This document shows, in pieces, positions 30,085 through 39,403 of a stretch of 64,000 nt of DNA (within the stretch, counting starts at the first letter, position 1; each line of letters starts with the position of its first letter). This stretch comes from Mesorhizobium huakuii (GTDB lineage: Bacteria; Pseudomonadota; Alphaproteobacteria; Rhizobiales; Rhizobiaceae), in the NCBI RefSeq assembly GCF_014189455.1, contig NZ_CP050296.1, forward strand, positions 2,042,001 through 2,106,000, given 5' to 3'. Below the pieces are notes generated by a model. It had not been told where the DNA came from, did no database searches, and worked only from the letters and a program-made list of their open reading frames with translations. The position numbers and the translations under genes are program-made.

Positions 30085-31069
30085 CCTGTCCGCCGAACAT
30101 CTTGAAGAGCATGAGCAGGACGCCGAGGCGGCCGAGGCAAGGCCGCGCGCTCAGCGTCGGATGGCGCCGATCGTGCCGGCGCAGAACATCGCCGGCCGGG
30201 CGCTCGTCCTGGTCATCGCCATCATGACCTTCCTGTCTTGCCTGACTTTCGGCGCGGTGACGCTGGTGCGTGACACCGCTTCGGTCTGGGAGAACCAGAT
30301 CTCGCGCGAGGCGACGATCCAGATCAAGCCGGCGGACGGCCTCGATATGGAGGCCGCCCTTGCCCAGGCCTCGCAGATTGCTGGCGAATTCCCTGGCGTG
30401 AAGTCGACAAGGATCATCGACCGCGAGGCGACCGCCAGGCTGCTGGAGCCATGGCTCGGCTCTGGTCTCAACATCGACGAGCTGCCGGTGCCGCGCCTGA
30501 TCATCGTCACCATCGACGAGAACAGCCCGCCCGACTTCGCCGCCATGCGCGCCGCGATCACGCCGAAACTGCCGAGCGCGTCGCTCGACGATCACCGCAC
30601 CTGGGTCGACCGGCTGGTGGCCATGGCTCGCACCACGGTGACCATCGGCATTGCCGTGCTGGCCCTGATGCTGTCGGCGACCGTGCTGACCGTTGTCTTC
30701 GCGACCCGCGGTGCCATGGCCGGCAATGGCCACATCATCGAGGTGCTGCATTTCGTCGGCGCCGAGGCGGCCTTCATCGCGCGCGAATTCCGCCGCCATT
30801 TCCTGGTCACCGGCATGAAGGGCGCGGCTGCCGGCGGTGCGGCGGCGGTCCTCGTTTTCATCGTCTTTTCCTGGTGGTCGTCGCGCAACATGGCGACGCC
30901 GCAGGCCGACCAGGCAACCGCTTTGTTCGGCAATTTCGCCATCGGTTCGGCGGGCTATCTCGGCGTCGTCCTGATGGTTCTGGTGATCGGCGCGCTGACG
31001 GCGGCGACCTCGCATGCCACCGTCGTCACCTATCTCAGCGATATCGACGTTCGCCAACCCGAAGCATGA
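30077..31069 (+). CDS. ftsX: Cell division protein FtsX
   Basis: A 330-residue membrane partner of FtsE. It has a cytoplasmic N-terminus (about 45 residues), TM1 (ALVLVIAIMTFLSCLTFGAV), a large periplasmic loop (about 75-185), then three more helices with an FtsX/MacB permease domain. The periplasmic loop would contact hydrolase activators. It overlaps ftsE by 8 nt, showing translational coupling. Length and topology are typical of alphaproteobacterial FtsX. Confidence 0.92.
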   Translation: MTDLSAEHLEEHEQDAEAAEARPRAQRRMAPIVPAQNIAGRALVLVIAIMTFLSCLTFGAVTLVRDTASVWENQISREATIQIKPADGLDMEAALAQASQIAGEFPGVKSTRIIDREATARLLEPWLGSGLNIDELPVPRLIIVTIDENSPPDFAAMRAAITPKLPSASLDDHRTWVDRLVAMARTTVTIGIAVLALMLSATVLTVVFATRGAMAGNGHIIEVLHFVGAEAAFIAREFRRHFLVTGMKGAAAGGAAAVLVFIVFSWWSSRNMATPQADQATALFGNFAIGSAGYLGVVLMVLVIGALTAATSHATVVTYLSDIDVRQPEA

Positions 31070-31180
31070 AAAGGGGGCCTGCCTTGGCGGGGATGGAAGC
31101 AAAGTGATCACGGATGGAGAACCGGCGTAACGCAAATTGCGTCTTTTACCTACCAAAGGCCGCATTTCGGGATTAACCAT

Positions 31181-31906
31181 ATGGCCATGGACGTGCGGGA
31201 TTCGACCGGGACGGTTGGACAGATGCCAGTGGTGGTTGCGCGTCTGCGTGACCACAGCGCGATTAGCCGTTTAAAGACCGCACTGCGGATATCCGCGCTC
31301 TCCCTCCTCGTCCTTGCAACATTGTTTGCCGGCGGTTTCGGCTGGTTCGCCAACAAGGTCGCCCATCTGACAACGCCCGCCAATCCGGAGAAGGCCGATG
31401 CCATCATCGTGCTCACCGGTGGCCAGTCGCGCCTCGACGCCGCGATGGATCTGCTGGCGTCCGGCAAGGGCGAGCGGCTGTTGATCAGCGGCGTGCATCC
31501 TTCCGCCAGCCGTCGCCAGCTTCAGGTCGCGACCGGCGGCGACAAGAAGCTGTTTTCCTGCTGCGTCGACATCGACCGGGCCGCGCTCGACACGATCGGC
31601 AATGCCGAGGAAAGTGCCAAATGGGTCGAAAGCCATGCGTATGGCACCGTGATCCTCGTCACCAACAACTACCACATGCCGCGCAGCCTGCTGGAAATGG
31701 GCCGCCTGCTGCATGGCGCCAAGCTGGAACCCTATCCAGTGGTCAATTCCAACCTCGACAATGGCGGCTGGCTGACCAAGCCGCGGGCGCTGCGCGTGCT
31801 GTTCACCGAATACACCAAATATCTGCTGGCGCTGGCGCGCGGCATCGTGCCGGTGAAGCAGACGCCCGACGGGCTGGCACTGGCCGAGACCGCGGCCGGC
31901 GGCTGA
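31181..31906 (+). CDS. YdcF/SanA-like DUF218 protein
   Basis: A 241-residue protein with one N-terminal transmembrane helix (about 38-58) and a DUF218 domain. Family motifs are visible: ADAIIVLTGGQSRLDAAMDL, ERLLISGVHP, TIGNAEESAKWV and VILVTNNYHMPRSLLEM, with the conserved His/Asn. DUF218 proteins such as ElyC and SanA act in envelope integrity and peptidoglycan or undecaprenyl-phosphate metabolism. It sits 111 nt after ftsX, consistent with an envelope function. The start at ATG 31181 is tentative; ATG 31187 is two codons later. Confidence 0.82.
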   Translation: MAMDVRDSTGTVGQMPVVVARLRDHSAISRLKTALRISALSLLVLATLFAGGFGWFANKVAHLTTPANPEKADAIIVLTGGQSRLDAAMDLLASGKGERLLISGVHPSASRRQLQVATGGDKKLFSCCVDIDRAALDTIGNAEESAKWVESHAYGTVILVTNNYHMPRSLLEMGRLLHGAKLEPYPVVNSNLDNGGWLTKPRALRVLFTEYTKYLLALARGIVPVKQTPDGLALAETAAGG

Positions 31907-31922
31907 ACCCCTCGCCGCATCA

Positions 31923-32555
31923 TCATTCCTTGTCGGCCTGCTTTGACGCCGCCTTCAGCCGCATGACCTCCTGCTCGAGCTGTTGAATGCGCCTGTCCCG
32001 CTCGCCAAGCGCTGCAGCCACGTCAGCCGCCTCGAAGCGCTGCGGGATGTGTTGCGGGCAGTTGGAATCCCAGGCCGAGACGGTGAACAGGATGACCTGT
32101 TCAGGCCGCGCCTTGTAATCCCCAGGCATCAGCTTCGCCATCAACTCAGCATCGCCTTCGACGACGCGCGCCGTACCCCAGATCTTGATGCGCTGGCGCA
32201 GCATGTAGTCGATCAGAAACAGGAAGGCGCGTGGATTGTCCGCCAGATTGCCCTGCGTGATGAACTGCCTGTTACCGGAAAAATCGGCGAAGCCGATGGT
32301 CTTTCCGTCCAGCACCTTGAGAAAGCCGGCCGGACCGCCGCGATGCTGGATATAGGGCTGGCCATCGCCATTGGCCGTCGACAGGAAGATGCTGGTCTGC
32401 ATCTCGATGAAGGCGGCAAGGTCCGGTGTGATGACGGCCTGCCAGCCACCACGCTCCTCGACGCGGGCGTAAGACTGGCGCGAACCCTTGCGCGCCTGGA
32501 TCGCCTTGACGGTCGGCGTGAAGGCGACGTCACTGGTGAAAGCATGCGCGTTCAT
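31923..32555 (-). CDS. Pyridoxamine-5'-phosphate-oxidase-like flavoprotein
   Basis: A 210-residue PNPOx-fold FMN-binding protein. The core includes SIFLSTANGDGQPYIQHRGG and TIGFADFSGNRQFITQGNLADNPRAFLF in outline, the common FMN pocket of this family. The C-terminus is a short coiled coil (ALGERDRRIQQLEQEVMRL). Enzymatic substrate is unknown; many relatives are uncharacterised reductases. It converges on the ydcF gene, 17 nt away. With the next two genes it forms an islet between ydcF and plsC. Confidence 0.75.
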   Translation of the reverse strand: MNAHAFTSDVAFTPTVKAIQARKGSRQSYARVEERGGWQAVITPDLAAFIEMQTSIFLSTANGDGQPYIQHRGGPAGFLKVLDGKTIGFADFSGNRQFITQGNLADNPRAFLFLIDYMLRQRIKIWGTARVVEGDAELMAKLMPGDYKARPEQVILFTVSAWDSNCPQHIPQRFEAADVAAALGERDRRIQQLEQEVMRLKAASKQADKE

Positions 32556-32590
32556 CGAAACCTCCTTGCTCGGCGCCGGTTTTTCCAGTT

Positions 32591-33061
32591 TTAAAGCCCG
32601 AGCTCCGACAATGTTGGATGGTCATCCGGGCGGCGCCCGAGCGGCCAATGGTACTTGCGGTCAGCCTCGCTGATCGGCAGGTCGTTGATGCTGGCGATGC
32701 GCAGGCGCATCAGCCCGTGCTCGTCGAACTCCCAGTTCTCGTTGCCATAGCTGCGGAACCAGGAGCCGCTGTCGTCGTGCCATTCATAGGCGAAGCGCAC
32801 GGCGATGCGATTGCCGTGAAACGCCCAGACCTCCTTGATCAGCCGGTAGTCGAGTTCGCGGCTCCATTTGCGTGTCAGGAAGGCCTGGATGGCATCGCGG
32901 CCTTGCAGGAATTCGGCACGGTTGCGCCAGCGGCTGTCGGTCGTATAGGCGAGCGCGACCCGTGCCGGATCACGCGAATTCCAAGCATCCTCGGCCATCC
33001 GCGCCTTCTGCGCTGCGGTCTCGGCGGTGAAAGGCGGAAGCGGCGGGCGGCTTTCAGACAT
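32591..33061 (-). CDS. DUF1348 (NTF2/SnoaL-like) protein
   Basis: A 156-residue cytosolic protein with the cone-shaped NTF2-like fold of DUF1348. Conserved features are [40 protein letters not shown] and [20 protein letters not shown]. The function of the family is unknown. ATG 33061 ([11 protein letters not shown]) has AAAGGAGTTC upstream. It is divergent from a LysR gene with 119 nt between them, so it is a likely target of that regulator. Confidence 0.82.
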   Translation of the reverse strand: MSESRPPLPPFTAETAAQKARMAEDAWNSRDPARVALAYTTDSRWRNRAEFLQGRDAIQAFLTRKWSRELDYRLIKEVWAFHGNRIAVRFAYEWHDDSGSWFRSYGNENWEFDEHGLMRLRIASINDLPISEADRKYHWPLGRRPDDHPTLSELGL

Positions 33062-33180
33062 AGGAACTCCTTTGATTGGCCATGCTGCAGACCAAGGCCG
33101 TGCTCGAGATATAAATCCTTCCATTCCTGAAATGCAGATGACATATTTGCAACCAGTCCTTCCATTTTCCGGAAGAAGCT

Positions 33181-34083
33181 ATGGATCGTCTTGAAGCCAT
33201 GTCGCTCTTTGTCGCCGCGGTGGAGGCTGGCAGCCTTTCCGCCGCGGCCCGCCGTTTCGGCATTCCGCTCGCGACGGTCAGCCGCAAGATTTCGGATCTG
33301 GAACGCCATCTCAACACCCGGCTGCTGAACCGCTCGACGCGCCGGCTGACGCCGACCGATGCCGGCGAGGCTTATCTTGCCGCCTGCCGCCGCATCCTCG
33401 ATGACGTTGGCGAGGCTGAACGCGCGGCGGCGGGCGAATACAGCGCTCCGACCGGTGAATTGGCCATCACCGCGCCGGTCGTGTTCGGTCGTCTCCATGT
33501 GCTGCCGGTCGTCACCGGCTTCCTCGCGGCCTATCCCGACGTGGACATCCGCCTGACCCTGGCGGACCGCATCACCCAGCTTGTCGAGGACCATTTCGAT
33601 CTTGCACTGCGCATCGGCCACTTGCCCGATTCCAGCCTTGTCGCCATTGGCGTCGGCTCGATCCGCCGCGTCGTCTGCGCCAGTCCGGCCTATCTGGCCG
33701 AACACGGCACGCCCACCACCCCCGATGATCTAAGCACCCACAATTGCATCACCTTCGAGGGACTTTCCTCCGCCGCCCCATGGGGCTTTACCAGAGGCAA
33801 GACGGAAGTCACGGTTCAGGTCCGCTCGCGGCTTCAGGTCAACACCGCCGAGGCGGCGATCGATGCCGCGATTGCCGGCGTCGGGCTGACAAAAGTGCTT
33901 TCCTATCAGGTCGATGCCGCCGTGCGGTCCGGCATGCTGCGCATCCTGCTGCAAGAGTTCGAGCCGGAACCGTGGCCGGTGAGCCTGGTGCGTGCGGGCC
34001 ACGGCCTGCTGCCGGTCAAGCTGCGCGCCTTCCTCGATTTCGCGGCACCGCGCCTGAAGGAGCGGCTGGCGCAATTGGGCTAG
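33181..34083 (+). CDS. LysR-family transcriptional regulator
   Basis: A 300-residue LTTR of the subgroup that begins MDRLEAMSLFVAAVEAGSLS. The HTH is in AARRFGIPLATVSRKISDLE, followed by LNTRLLNRSTRRLTPTDAG. The effector domain from about residue 90 includes ITAPVVFGRLHVLPVV. It is divergent from the DUF1348 gene, which with the flavoprotein gene is the probable target. Effector unknown. Confidence 0.88.
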   Translation: MDRLEAMSLFVAAVEAGSLSAAARRFGIPLATVSRKISDLERHLNTRLLNRSTRRLTPTDAGEAYLAACRRILDDVGEAERAAAGEYSAPTGELAITAPVVFGRLHVLPVVTGFLAAYPDVDIRLTLADRITQLVEDHFDLALRIGHLPDSSLVAIGVGSIRRVVCASPAYLAEHGTPTTPDDLSTHNCITFEGLSSAAPWGFTRGKTEVTVQVRSRLQVNTAEAAIDAAIAGVGLTKVLSYQVDAAVRSGMLRILLQEFEPEPWPVSLVRAGHGLLPVKLRAFLDFAAPRLKERLAQLG

Positions 34084-34197
34084 CGTGCCTGCGATGGCGT
34101 GGGCCGTGCTTCAGCATCGGTCGGAACGCGCTTCGGCCATTTCCTTTTTCCCCGCGCTTGGTGTAACCAACGCACACTTCCTCACCGGACCTCCCCC

Positions 34198-34986
34198 ATG
34201 CTCTATGTCAGATCGCTGGCGTTCAACTTCGTCTTCTACGTCAATCTGATCGTCCAGATGATCCTCTGGACCCCGTATTATTTCCTGTCGCCCCGCCACC
34301 GTGCCTGGTTCGTGCCGAAATTCTGGTCGCGCAGCTGCATGTGGCTCTATGACAAGATCGCCGGAACCAAGAACGACATCACCGGGCAGGAGAATCTCCC
34401 CGAGGGCTCCTTCATCCTGGCGCCCAAGCACCAGTCGTTCTGGGACGCGATCGCCTTCTTCCCTTTCCTTGAGGACCCGCTCTACATCCTCAAGCGCGAA
34501 CTGACCTGGATCCCGTTCTTCGGCTGGTACATCATGAAGATGCGCATGATCCCGGTGGATCGCGGCAGCCGCTCCAAGGCCTTGAAGGCTGTGGTCACGG
34601 CGACCAAGGCAGAGATGGCGCGCAACCCACGCCAGCTGATCATCTATCCCGAGGGCACACGCCGGGCGCCGGGCGACGAGCCGGCCTACAAATACGGTAT
34701 CGTCGAGATCTACGCACAGCTTGGCGTTCCGGTGGTGCCGGTCGCCCATGTCGCCGGCCTCTATTGGCCGCGCCGCAAGTTCCTGCGCTACCCCGGCACG
34801 ATCAAGGCGCGTTTCCTGCCGCCTATCCCACCAGGCCTCGGCAAGGACGAGTTCATGGCGCGGCTGATCGGCGAGACGGAAGCCGCTTGCGACCAGATGC
34901 TCGTCGAGGCATCCCGCGCCCCCAACCCTCCGGCCTTCCCGCCGACCGCGGTGAAGCGGCTGCGGGAGCTCGGCGCGAAGGCCTGA
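34198..34986 (+). CDS. plsC: 1-acyl-sn-glycerol-3-phosphate acyltransferase
   Basis: A 262-residue membrane-associated enzyme of phospholipid synthesis that acylates lysophosphatidic acid to phosphatidic acid. Motif I is KHQSFWDAIAF (HX4D), motif II lies around ILKRELTWIPFFGWYI, motif III is IIYPEGTRRAPGD, and motif IV is VPVVPVAHVAG. An N-terminal hydrophobic helix spans about residues 8-28. ATG 34198 is the family start (MLYVRSLAFNF). In related rhizobia plsC often lies directly after ftsE-ftsX-ydcF; here three genes intervene. Confidence 0.92.
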   Translation: MLYVRSLAFNFVFYVNLIVQMILWTPYYFLSPRHRAWFVPKFWSRSCMWLYDKIAGTKNDITGQENLPEGSFILAPKHQSFWDAIAFFPFLEDPLYILKRELTWIPFFGWYIMKMRMIPVDRGSRSKALKAVVTATKAEMARNPRQLIIYPEGTRRAPGDEPAYKYGIVEIYAQLGVPVVPVAHVAGLYWPRRKFLRYPGTIKARFLPPIPPGLGKDEFMARLIGETEAACDQMLVEASRAPNPPAFPPTAVKRLRELGAKA

Positions 34987-35005
34987 AGGCCCTCAGGCCG
35001 AGCAA

Positions 35006-35632
35006 TCAGCCGTAGACAGCCAGCACCGTGGTCAGCACCAGCGTCGCGGCGAAGACCAGATTGATGATGCGCGAGGCGACAGGCCTGCGCAGGAAGCGCG
35101 CGAACGCCGCACCGGCAAGCAGCCACACGGCATGGATGACAACGATCATTCCTGCCAGAACCGTCAGCTTCAGCCATAGGCCGAGGTCAGCACCGCCCTG
35201 GTTCGACGAGGCGCCGGCAAAGACGGCGGCGATCGCTACATAGGCTTTCGGGTTGGCGACCGCCAGCAGAAATCCGGCCAGCCAGGTCGGGCGCGAAGCC
35301 TCGGCCGTGCGCGCGGCCAGCGGCGGCGCCGTGGCGATCCTGAAAGCGAGATAGAGGATGTAGGCGGCGGACGCGACAACCAGCACCGGCGCCAGCCTCG
35401 GCATTGAGGAAAGCACCGCCATGATCCCGGTCGCCACGACCAGCAAGACGGCGGTCGTGCCAACAACGATCCCGCAGGTATAGCGCAGCGAATCGCGCAG
35501 GCCGAAGGCGGCGCCGACAGCGGTGACGCTTATCGTTGCCGGACCTGGACTGCCCATGACCACCGTGGCGGCAAGCACCAGGGCGAGCAGCGGTCGCCAA
35601 AGCTCCGGCTGCGAAAGAAGCGGCTCCGTCAT
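35006..35632 (-). CDS. LysE-family amino-acid/metabolite exporter
   Basis: A 208-residue inner-membrane protein with six predicted helices. Near the N-terminus it has VMGSPGPATISVTAVGAAFG, the typical LysE/RhtB PGP motif. The mid-section has WLAGFLLAVANPKAYVAIAA, also diagnostic. It probably exports an amino acid or similar small metabolite, substrate unknown. It converges on plsC and lies 90 nt downstream of an aldo/keto reductase on the same strand, so co-transcription is possible. Confidence 0.86.
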   Translation of the reverse strand: MTEPLLSQPELWRPLLALVLAATVVMGSPGPATISVTAVGAAFGLRDSLRYTCGIVVGTTAVLLVVATGIMAVLSSMPRLAPVLVVASAAYILYLAFRIATAPPLAARTAEASRPTWLAGFLLAVANPKAYVAIAAVFAGASSNQGGADLGLWLKLTVLAGMIVVIHAVWLLAGAAFARFLRRPVASRIINLVFAATLVLTTVLAVYG

Positions 35633-35722
35633 TGCACCCTCTGTCTTGCCTCGAGCGCAGGACGCTATGGCAAGACAGGAGGGTGGTCTTGGACGTTCGT
35701 GCGTATCGCGATGGCCGAGGCT

Positions 35723-36670
35723 TCAGCCGCTCGCCTTGTCGAGTTCGGCCATGTCGTCAGCGGTCAATTTCAGCGATGCCGCCTTGATCAGGCTGTCCAT
35801 CTGCTCAGGCTTGGTCGCGCTGGCGATCGGTGCGGTGACGCCTGGCCGCGCAATCGCCCAGGCAAGCGCCACTTCCGCCTGCTTGGCCGAATGCCTCGCC
35901 GACACCGCGTCGAGTGCGGCCAGGATGCGCATGCCGCGCGCGTTGAGATAGTCCTTCACCCCGCCGCCGCGTGAACTTTGGCCAAGATCGGTCTCGCTGC
36001 GGTATTTGCCGCTTAGGAAACCCTTGGCCAGGCTGAAATAGGTGATGACGCCGATATCCTCGGCCACGCAAAGATCGCGCAACGGCCCATCGAAGGACGA
36101 GCGGTCGTAGAGATTGTATTCCGGCTGCAAAACCTCATAGCGCGGCAGGCTGCGCAGGCTCGCCACATCGAGTGCGGCGCGCAACTGACCGGCGTCGAGG
36201 TTCGAGCAGCCGACATGGCGGACCTTGCCCTTGGCGAGCAGTTTTTCGTAGGCGCCGAGGGTTTCCTCATAGGGCGTGGTCGGATCGGGCCAGTGCGACA
36301 GATAGAGGTCGATGATATCGGTCTGCAGCCGCTTCAGCGATGCATCGACGGCCTTTTCGATATAGGCGGCGGAGAGGTCCTTGTGCCCCTGCCCCATATC
36401 CGAGCCGACCTTGGTGATCACCACGACCTTGTCGCGGTTGCCACGGTCCTTCATCCAGCTGCCGATAATGGTTTCGGATTCGCCGCCCTTGTTGCCCGGC
36501 ACCCAGCGTGAATAGGCGTCGGCCGTATCGATGGCGTTGAGGCCGCCCCCGACGAAGCGATCGAGCAGGTCGAAAGAGGTTTTCTCGTCGGCGGTCCAGC
36601 CGAAGACGTTGCCGCCCAGAACCAGCGGCGCGATGGAAAGGTCGGTGCGACCGAGACGGCGTTTTTGCAA
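35723..36670 (-). CDS. Aldo/keto reductase
   Basis: A 315-residue NADP-dependent TIM-barrel oxidoreductase. The catalytic tetrad is visible as Asp in IDTADAY, Tyr in the same segment, Lys in VVITKVGS and His in LYLSHWPDP. The cofactor-binding end includes ALAWAIARPGVTAPIASATK. It resembles the YajO/general-stress AKR subgroup; the physiological substrate is unknown. ATG 36670 (MQKRRLGRTDLSIAPLVLGG) is unambiguous. Confidence 0.9.
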   Translation of the reverse strand: MQKRRLGRTDLSIAPLVLGGNVFGWTADEKTSFDLLDRFVGGGLNAIDTADAYSRWVPGNKGGESETIIGSWMKDRGNRDKVVVITKVGSDMGQGHKDLSAAYIEKAVDASLKRLQTDIIDLYLSHWPDPTTPYEETLGAYEKLLAKGKVRHVGCSNLDAGQLRAALDVASLRSLPRYEVLQPEYNLYDRSSFDGPLRDLCVAEDIGVITYFSLAKGFLSGKYRSETDLGQSSRGGGVKDYLNARGMRILAALDAVSARHSAKQAEVALAWAIARPGVTAPIASATKPEQMDSLIKAASLKLTADDMAELDKASG

Positions 36671-36794
36671 GACGGATCTCCGTGGTGATTTGGACCGGGC
36701 GGAATGCCGCCCGCTGGCTGGGTTCGGAGCCTAAGCTAGGTCTTGCCGCGTCGAGGTCAAAGGCCTGGCCACCTTTTTCCGCAGAGCCAGCGCT

Positions 36795-37316
36795 TCACAA
36801 AGGCGCTATCCCCCGTGCCACTTCTTCAAGCCAATGGTCGCGGATGCCTAGCGCTTGCAGATGCTTCAGCGTGCTGAGCACATAATCCTCATTGTCGCCG
36901 GATTGGCCGATTGCGCCGCGCACCACCGCCGCCGCATGCGCAGCGTCCAGCGCGCCGGCATATTGCTCATGCTTGCGGTCGACGATGTAGGCCACCGCTT
37001 CGACCGTGCCGCCGCCGACGAGGCGGACTTTGAGCGTGCGCTCGAGATAGACTGATGTGACCAGCTCGCGTTCGCGCAGATAGGCGATGACCTCGTCGCG
37101 CAATTCCCCAGGCACACGGAAAGCCAGGCCGACGCAGGAGCCGCCATGGTCGAGGCCGAGCACCAGGCCGGGTCGCTGGCGCGTGCCGCGGTGCACGAAG
37201 GAATAGACACAGAGCGAGCGGCGATAGCCATGCAAATGGGCGCGCCGCGTCTCGACATGCGCAAAACCCGGCCGCCAGATCAGCGACCCATAGCCAAACA
37301 CCCAAAAATCGCCCAT
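36795..37316 (-). CDS. ChaC-type gamma-glutamylcyclotransferase
   Basis: A 173-residue cytosolic enzyme that cleaves glutathione or gamma-glutamyl peptides to 5-oxoproline. The substrate-binding motif FGYGSLIWRPGF lies at residues 6-17, and the catalytic Glu is in VIAYLRERELVTSVYLE. DKHEQYAGALD-type family residues follow. It is divergent from the DUF2125 gene. The same neighbours (DUF2125, tyrC, hisC) are found around this gene in many rhizobia. ATG 37316 gives the conserved start MGDFWVFGYG. Confidence 0.9.
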   Translation of the reverse strand: MGDFWVFGYGSLIWRPGFAHVETRRAHLHGYRRSLCVYSFVHRGTRQRPGLVLGLDHGGSCVGLAFRVPGELRDEVIAYLRERELVTSVYLERTLKVRLVGGGTVEAVAYIVDRKHEQYAGALDAAHAAAVVRGAIGQSGDNEDYVLSTLKHLQALGIRDHWLEEVARGIAPL

Positions 37317-37468
37317 ATCGCCGCGCCTGATTGCAAAAAGAATGGCACCACCACACCGGAACCGGTGTTTTTTCCGTCCGTCCCCGGCTACCTATTCGCC
37401 AATGTCTACCTGGTTGTCGGAATTGAAGGTCCGTCCACCAACATCCATGCGTTAATGAGAGCCAAAGC

Positions 37469-38467
37469 ATGACGTCAAGTGACGAACGCCAACCAAAGCC
37501 CCGCCGCGGCCTGTTCTGGCTTGTGGCGTTCATCGTTGTGCTGTTCGCAATCTACAGCGGTGGCTGGTTCTACCTGGCCAACCGGGTCAGGGCTGAGGCC
37601 GACAAGGCGGTTGCCACGCTCAACAAGAGTGGCATCCAGGCTGGCTGCGCCAATCTCGAGGTCAGCGGCTACCCCTTGAGCTTTACCGTCTCCTGCGACA
37701 ACCTCGCCTATGAGGACGACGCCAGGAACATCGCGGCCTCGGCCGGCTCCTTCAATGCCGTCGCCCAGATCATCCAGCCTTTGTCACCGGTCGCCGATCT
37801 GCGCGGTCCGCTCAGGACCTCCGTCCCCGGCATGGTGCCGCTGTGGATCGACTGGGACAATCTGCAGGCCAAGGTCAAGCTGTCATGGCCGCTGCCGCAG
37901 CGCATCGCGCTGCAGGCTGAAGGGCTGTCCGGCCAGACCGATCCGGCCGACGACACCGATCCGGTGGAATTGTTCAGCGCCGGCAGGGCGGCCGGCCAGC
38001 TGCAGCCCAACGGTCAGGACGTCGACTATGTCGGCAGCTTCACCGATCTGGAGATCGACCCGGATGCGATCGGCGGGCGCGTGCTGCCGGCGCTCGATGC
38101 CAGCGGCGACGCCACGCTGAAGAATGGCGTCGCGCTGATCGGAACGCAGGTGAAGAGCCTGCGCGGCCAAAGGATAGAGATTCGCAACCTCGATCTGTCC
38201 TCCGGCACGGCGCGGGTCACCGTTTCCGGACCGCTGTCGGTGGACGCTGAGGGTCTGGTCGACGCCGATCTGATGATCCGGATCAAGGATCCCAAGGCCG
38301 TGGCCTCCATCCTGGCCGGTGCGATACCGGAGCAGAAGAATGCGATCGAACAGGGCTTTGCCGCTCTCGCCATGCTCGGCAGCGAACCGTCGATGCCGCT
38401 GAAGGTGGTCAAGGGCAAGGCCTCGCTCGGCTTCATCCCGCTCGGCAAGATCAAGCCGGTGCAATAG
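37469..38467 (+). CDS. DUF2125 domain protein
   Basis: A 332-residue protein with an N-terminal transmembrane anchor (about 14-35: RGLFWLVAFIVVLFAIYSGGW) followed by a large periplasmic beta-rich domain. The DUF2125 core includes AGCANLEVSGYPLSFTVSCD with two cysteines that may form a disulfide. Function is unknown. The fold is reminiscent of AsmA-like or LptC-like lipid-handling proteins, but that is inference. It is followed after 7 nt by a PfkB kinase gene. Confidence 0.83.
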   Translation: MTSSDERQPKPRRGLFWLVAFIVVLFAIYSGGWFYLANRVRAEADKAVATLNKSGIQAGCANLEVSGYPLSFTVSCDNLAYEDDARNIAASAGSFNAVAQIIQPLSPVADLRGPLRTSVPGMVPLWIDWDNLQAKVKLSWPLPQRIALQAEGLSGQTDPADDTDPVELFSAGRAAGQLQPNGQDVDYVGSFTDLEIDPDAIGGRVLPALDASGDATLKNGVALIGTQVKSLRGQRIEIRNLDLSSGTARVTVSGPLSVDAEGLVDADLMIRIKDPKAVASILAGAIPEQKNAIEQGFAALAMLGSEPSMPLKVVKGKASLGFIPLGKIKPVQ

Positions 38468-38474
38468 CGCGGTC

Positions 38475-39398
38475 ATGGCAAGACCTGTAAGGCTCCTGAG
38501 TGTCGGCGCGCTGACGCTGGACACCATCCTGCGTGTCGAGACGCTGCCGACGCATCAGGGAAAGTTCATTGCCGCCGACGGTGTCCAGATCGCCTCGGGC
38601 ATGGCCACGAGCGCTGCCTGCGCCGCGCATCGCCTGGGCGCCGAGGTGTCTTTGTGGGCGAGCGCCGGCGACGATCCCATCGGCGATCAGCTGATTGCCG
38701 GGGTCGAGGCTGAGGGTGTCGATTGCAGCTATGTCCGCCGCGTCAGTGGCGCACGCTCGGCACTTGCCTCGATCCTGGTCGATGCGCATGGCGAGCGCAT
38801 CATCGTGCCTTTCTATGACAGCCTCGCCCAGACCGATCCCGGGACGCTGCCCTTCGCAGACATCACGGCATTCGATGCCGTGCTGGTCGACGTGCGCTGG
38901 CCGGGTGCCGCGGCCCTTGCCCTCAAGGCGGCGCACGCTGTCGGCCGGCCGGCAATCCTCGATGCCGACACCGCGCCGCTGGCGGTTCTGGAGCAATTGT
39001 TGCCACTGGCCACACACATCGTCGCCTCCGAGCCGGCAGTCCGCATCATATGCGGCCAGGCGCTGGATCTGGAAACCGCTTGCACCGACATGGCTTCCCG
39101 CACCGACGCATTCGTCGCGATCACCGGCGGCGCGGCAGGTACCTGGTGGTTCGATCGGGCAGCGGGATCATCCCGTCATGTCGCGGCGCCAAGAATCAAG
39201 GCAGTCGACACGCTCGCCGCCGGCGATGTCTTTCACGGCGCCTTTGCTGTCGGACTGGCGGAAGCCATGCCGGTCGAGCAGGCCCTGCGTTTCGCCAGTG
39301 CCGCCGCCGCGCTGAAATGCCTGCGCTTCGGCGGTAGGCTCGGCGCACCGGACCGGGCCGAGACACTGGCGATGGTCGCGGCGACCTGGCCCACCTGA
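38475..39398 (+). CDS. PfkB-family carbohydrate kinase
   Basis: A 307-residue ribokinase-fold enzyme. The N-terminal signature region has DGVQIASGMATSAACAAHRLGAEVSLWA, and the C-terminal signature is DTLAAGDVFHGAFAVGLA. The catalytic Asp is present, with AAGD replacing the usual GAGD. Substrate is a sugar or nucleoside that cannot be identified from sequence. It follows the DUF2125 gene by 7 nt and converges on tyrC with a 5-nt gap. Confidence 0.87.
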   Translation: MARPVRLLSVGALTLDTILRVETLPTHQGKFIAADGVQIASGMATSAACAAHRLGAEVSLWASAGDDPIGDQLIAGVEAEGVDCSYVRRVSGARSALASILVDAHGERIIVPFYDSLAQTDPGTLPFADITAFDAVLVDVRWPGAAALALKAAHAVGRPAILDADTAPLAVLEQLLPLATHIVASEPAVRIICGQALDLETACTDMASRTDAFVAITGGAAGTWWFDRAAGSSRHVAAPRIKAVDTLAAGDVFHGAFAVGLAEAMPVEQALRFASAAAALKCLRFGGRLGAPDRAETLAMVAATWPT

Positions 39399-39403
39399 CA
39401 GGT

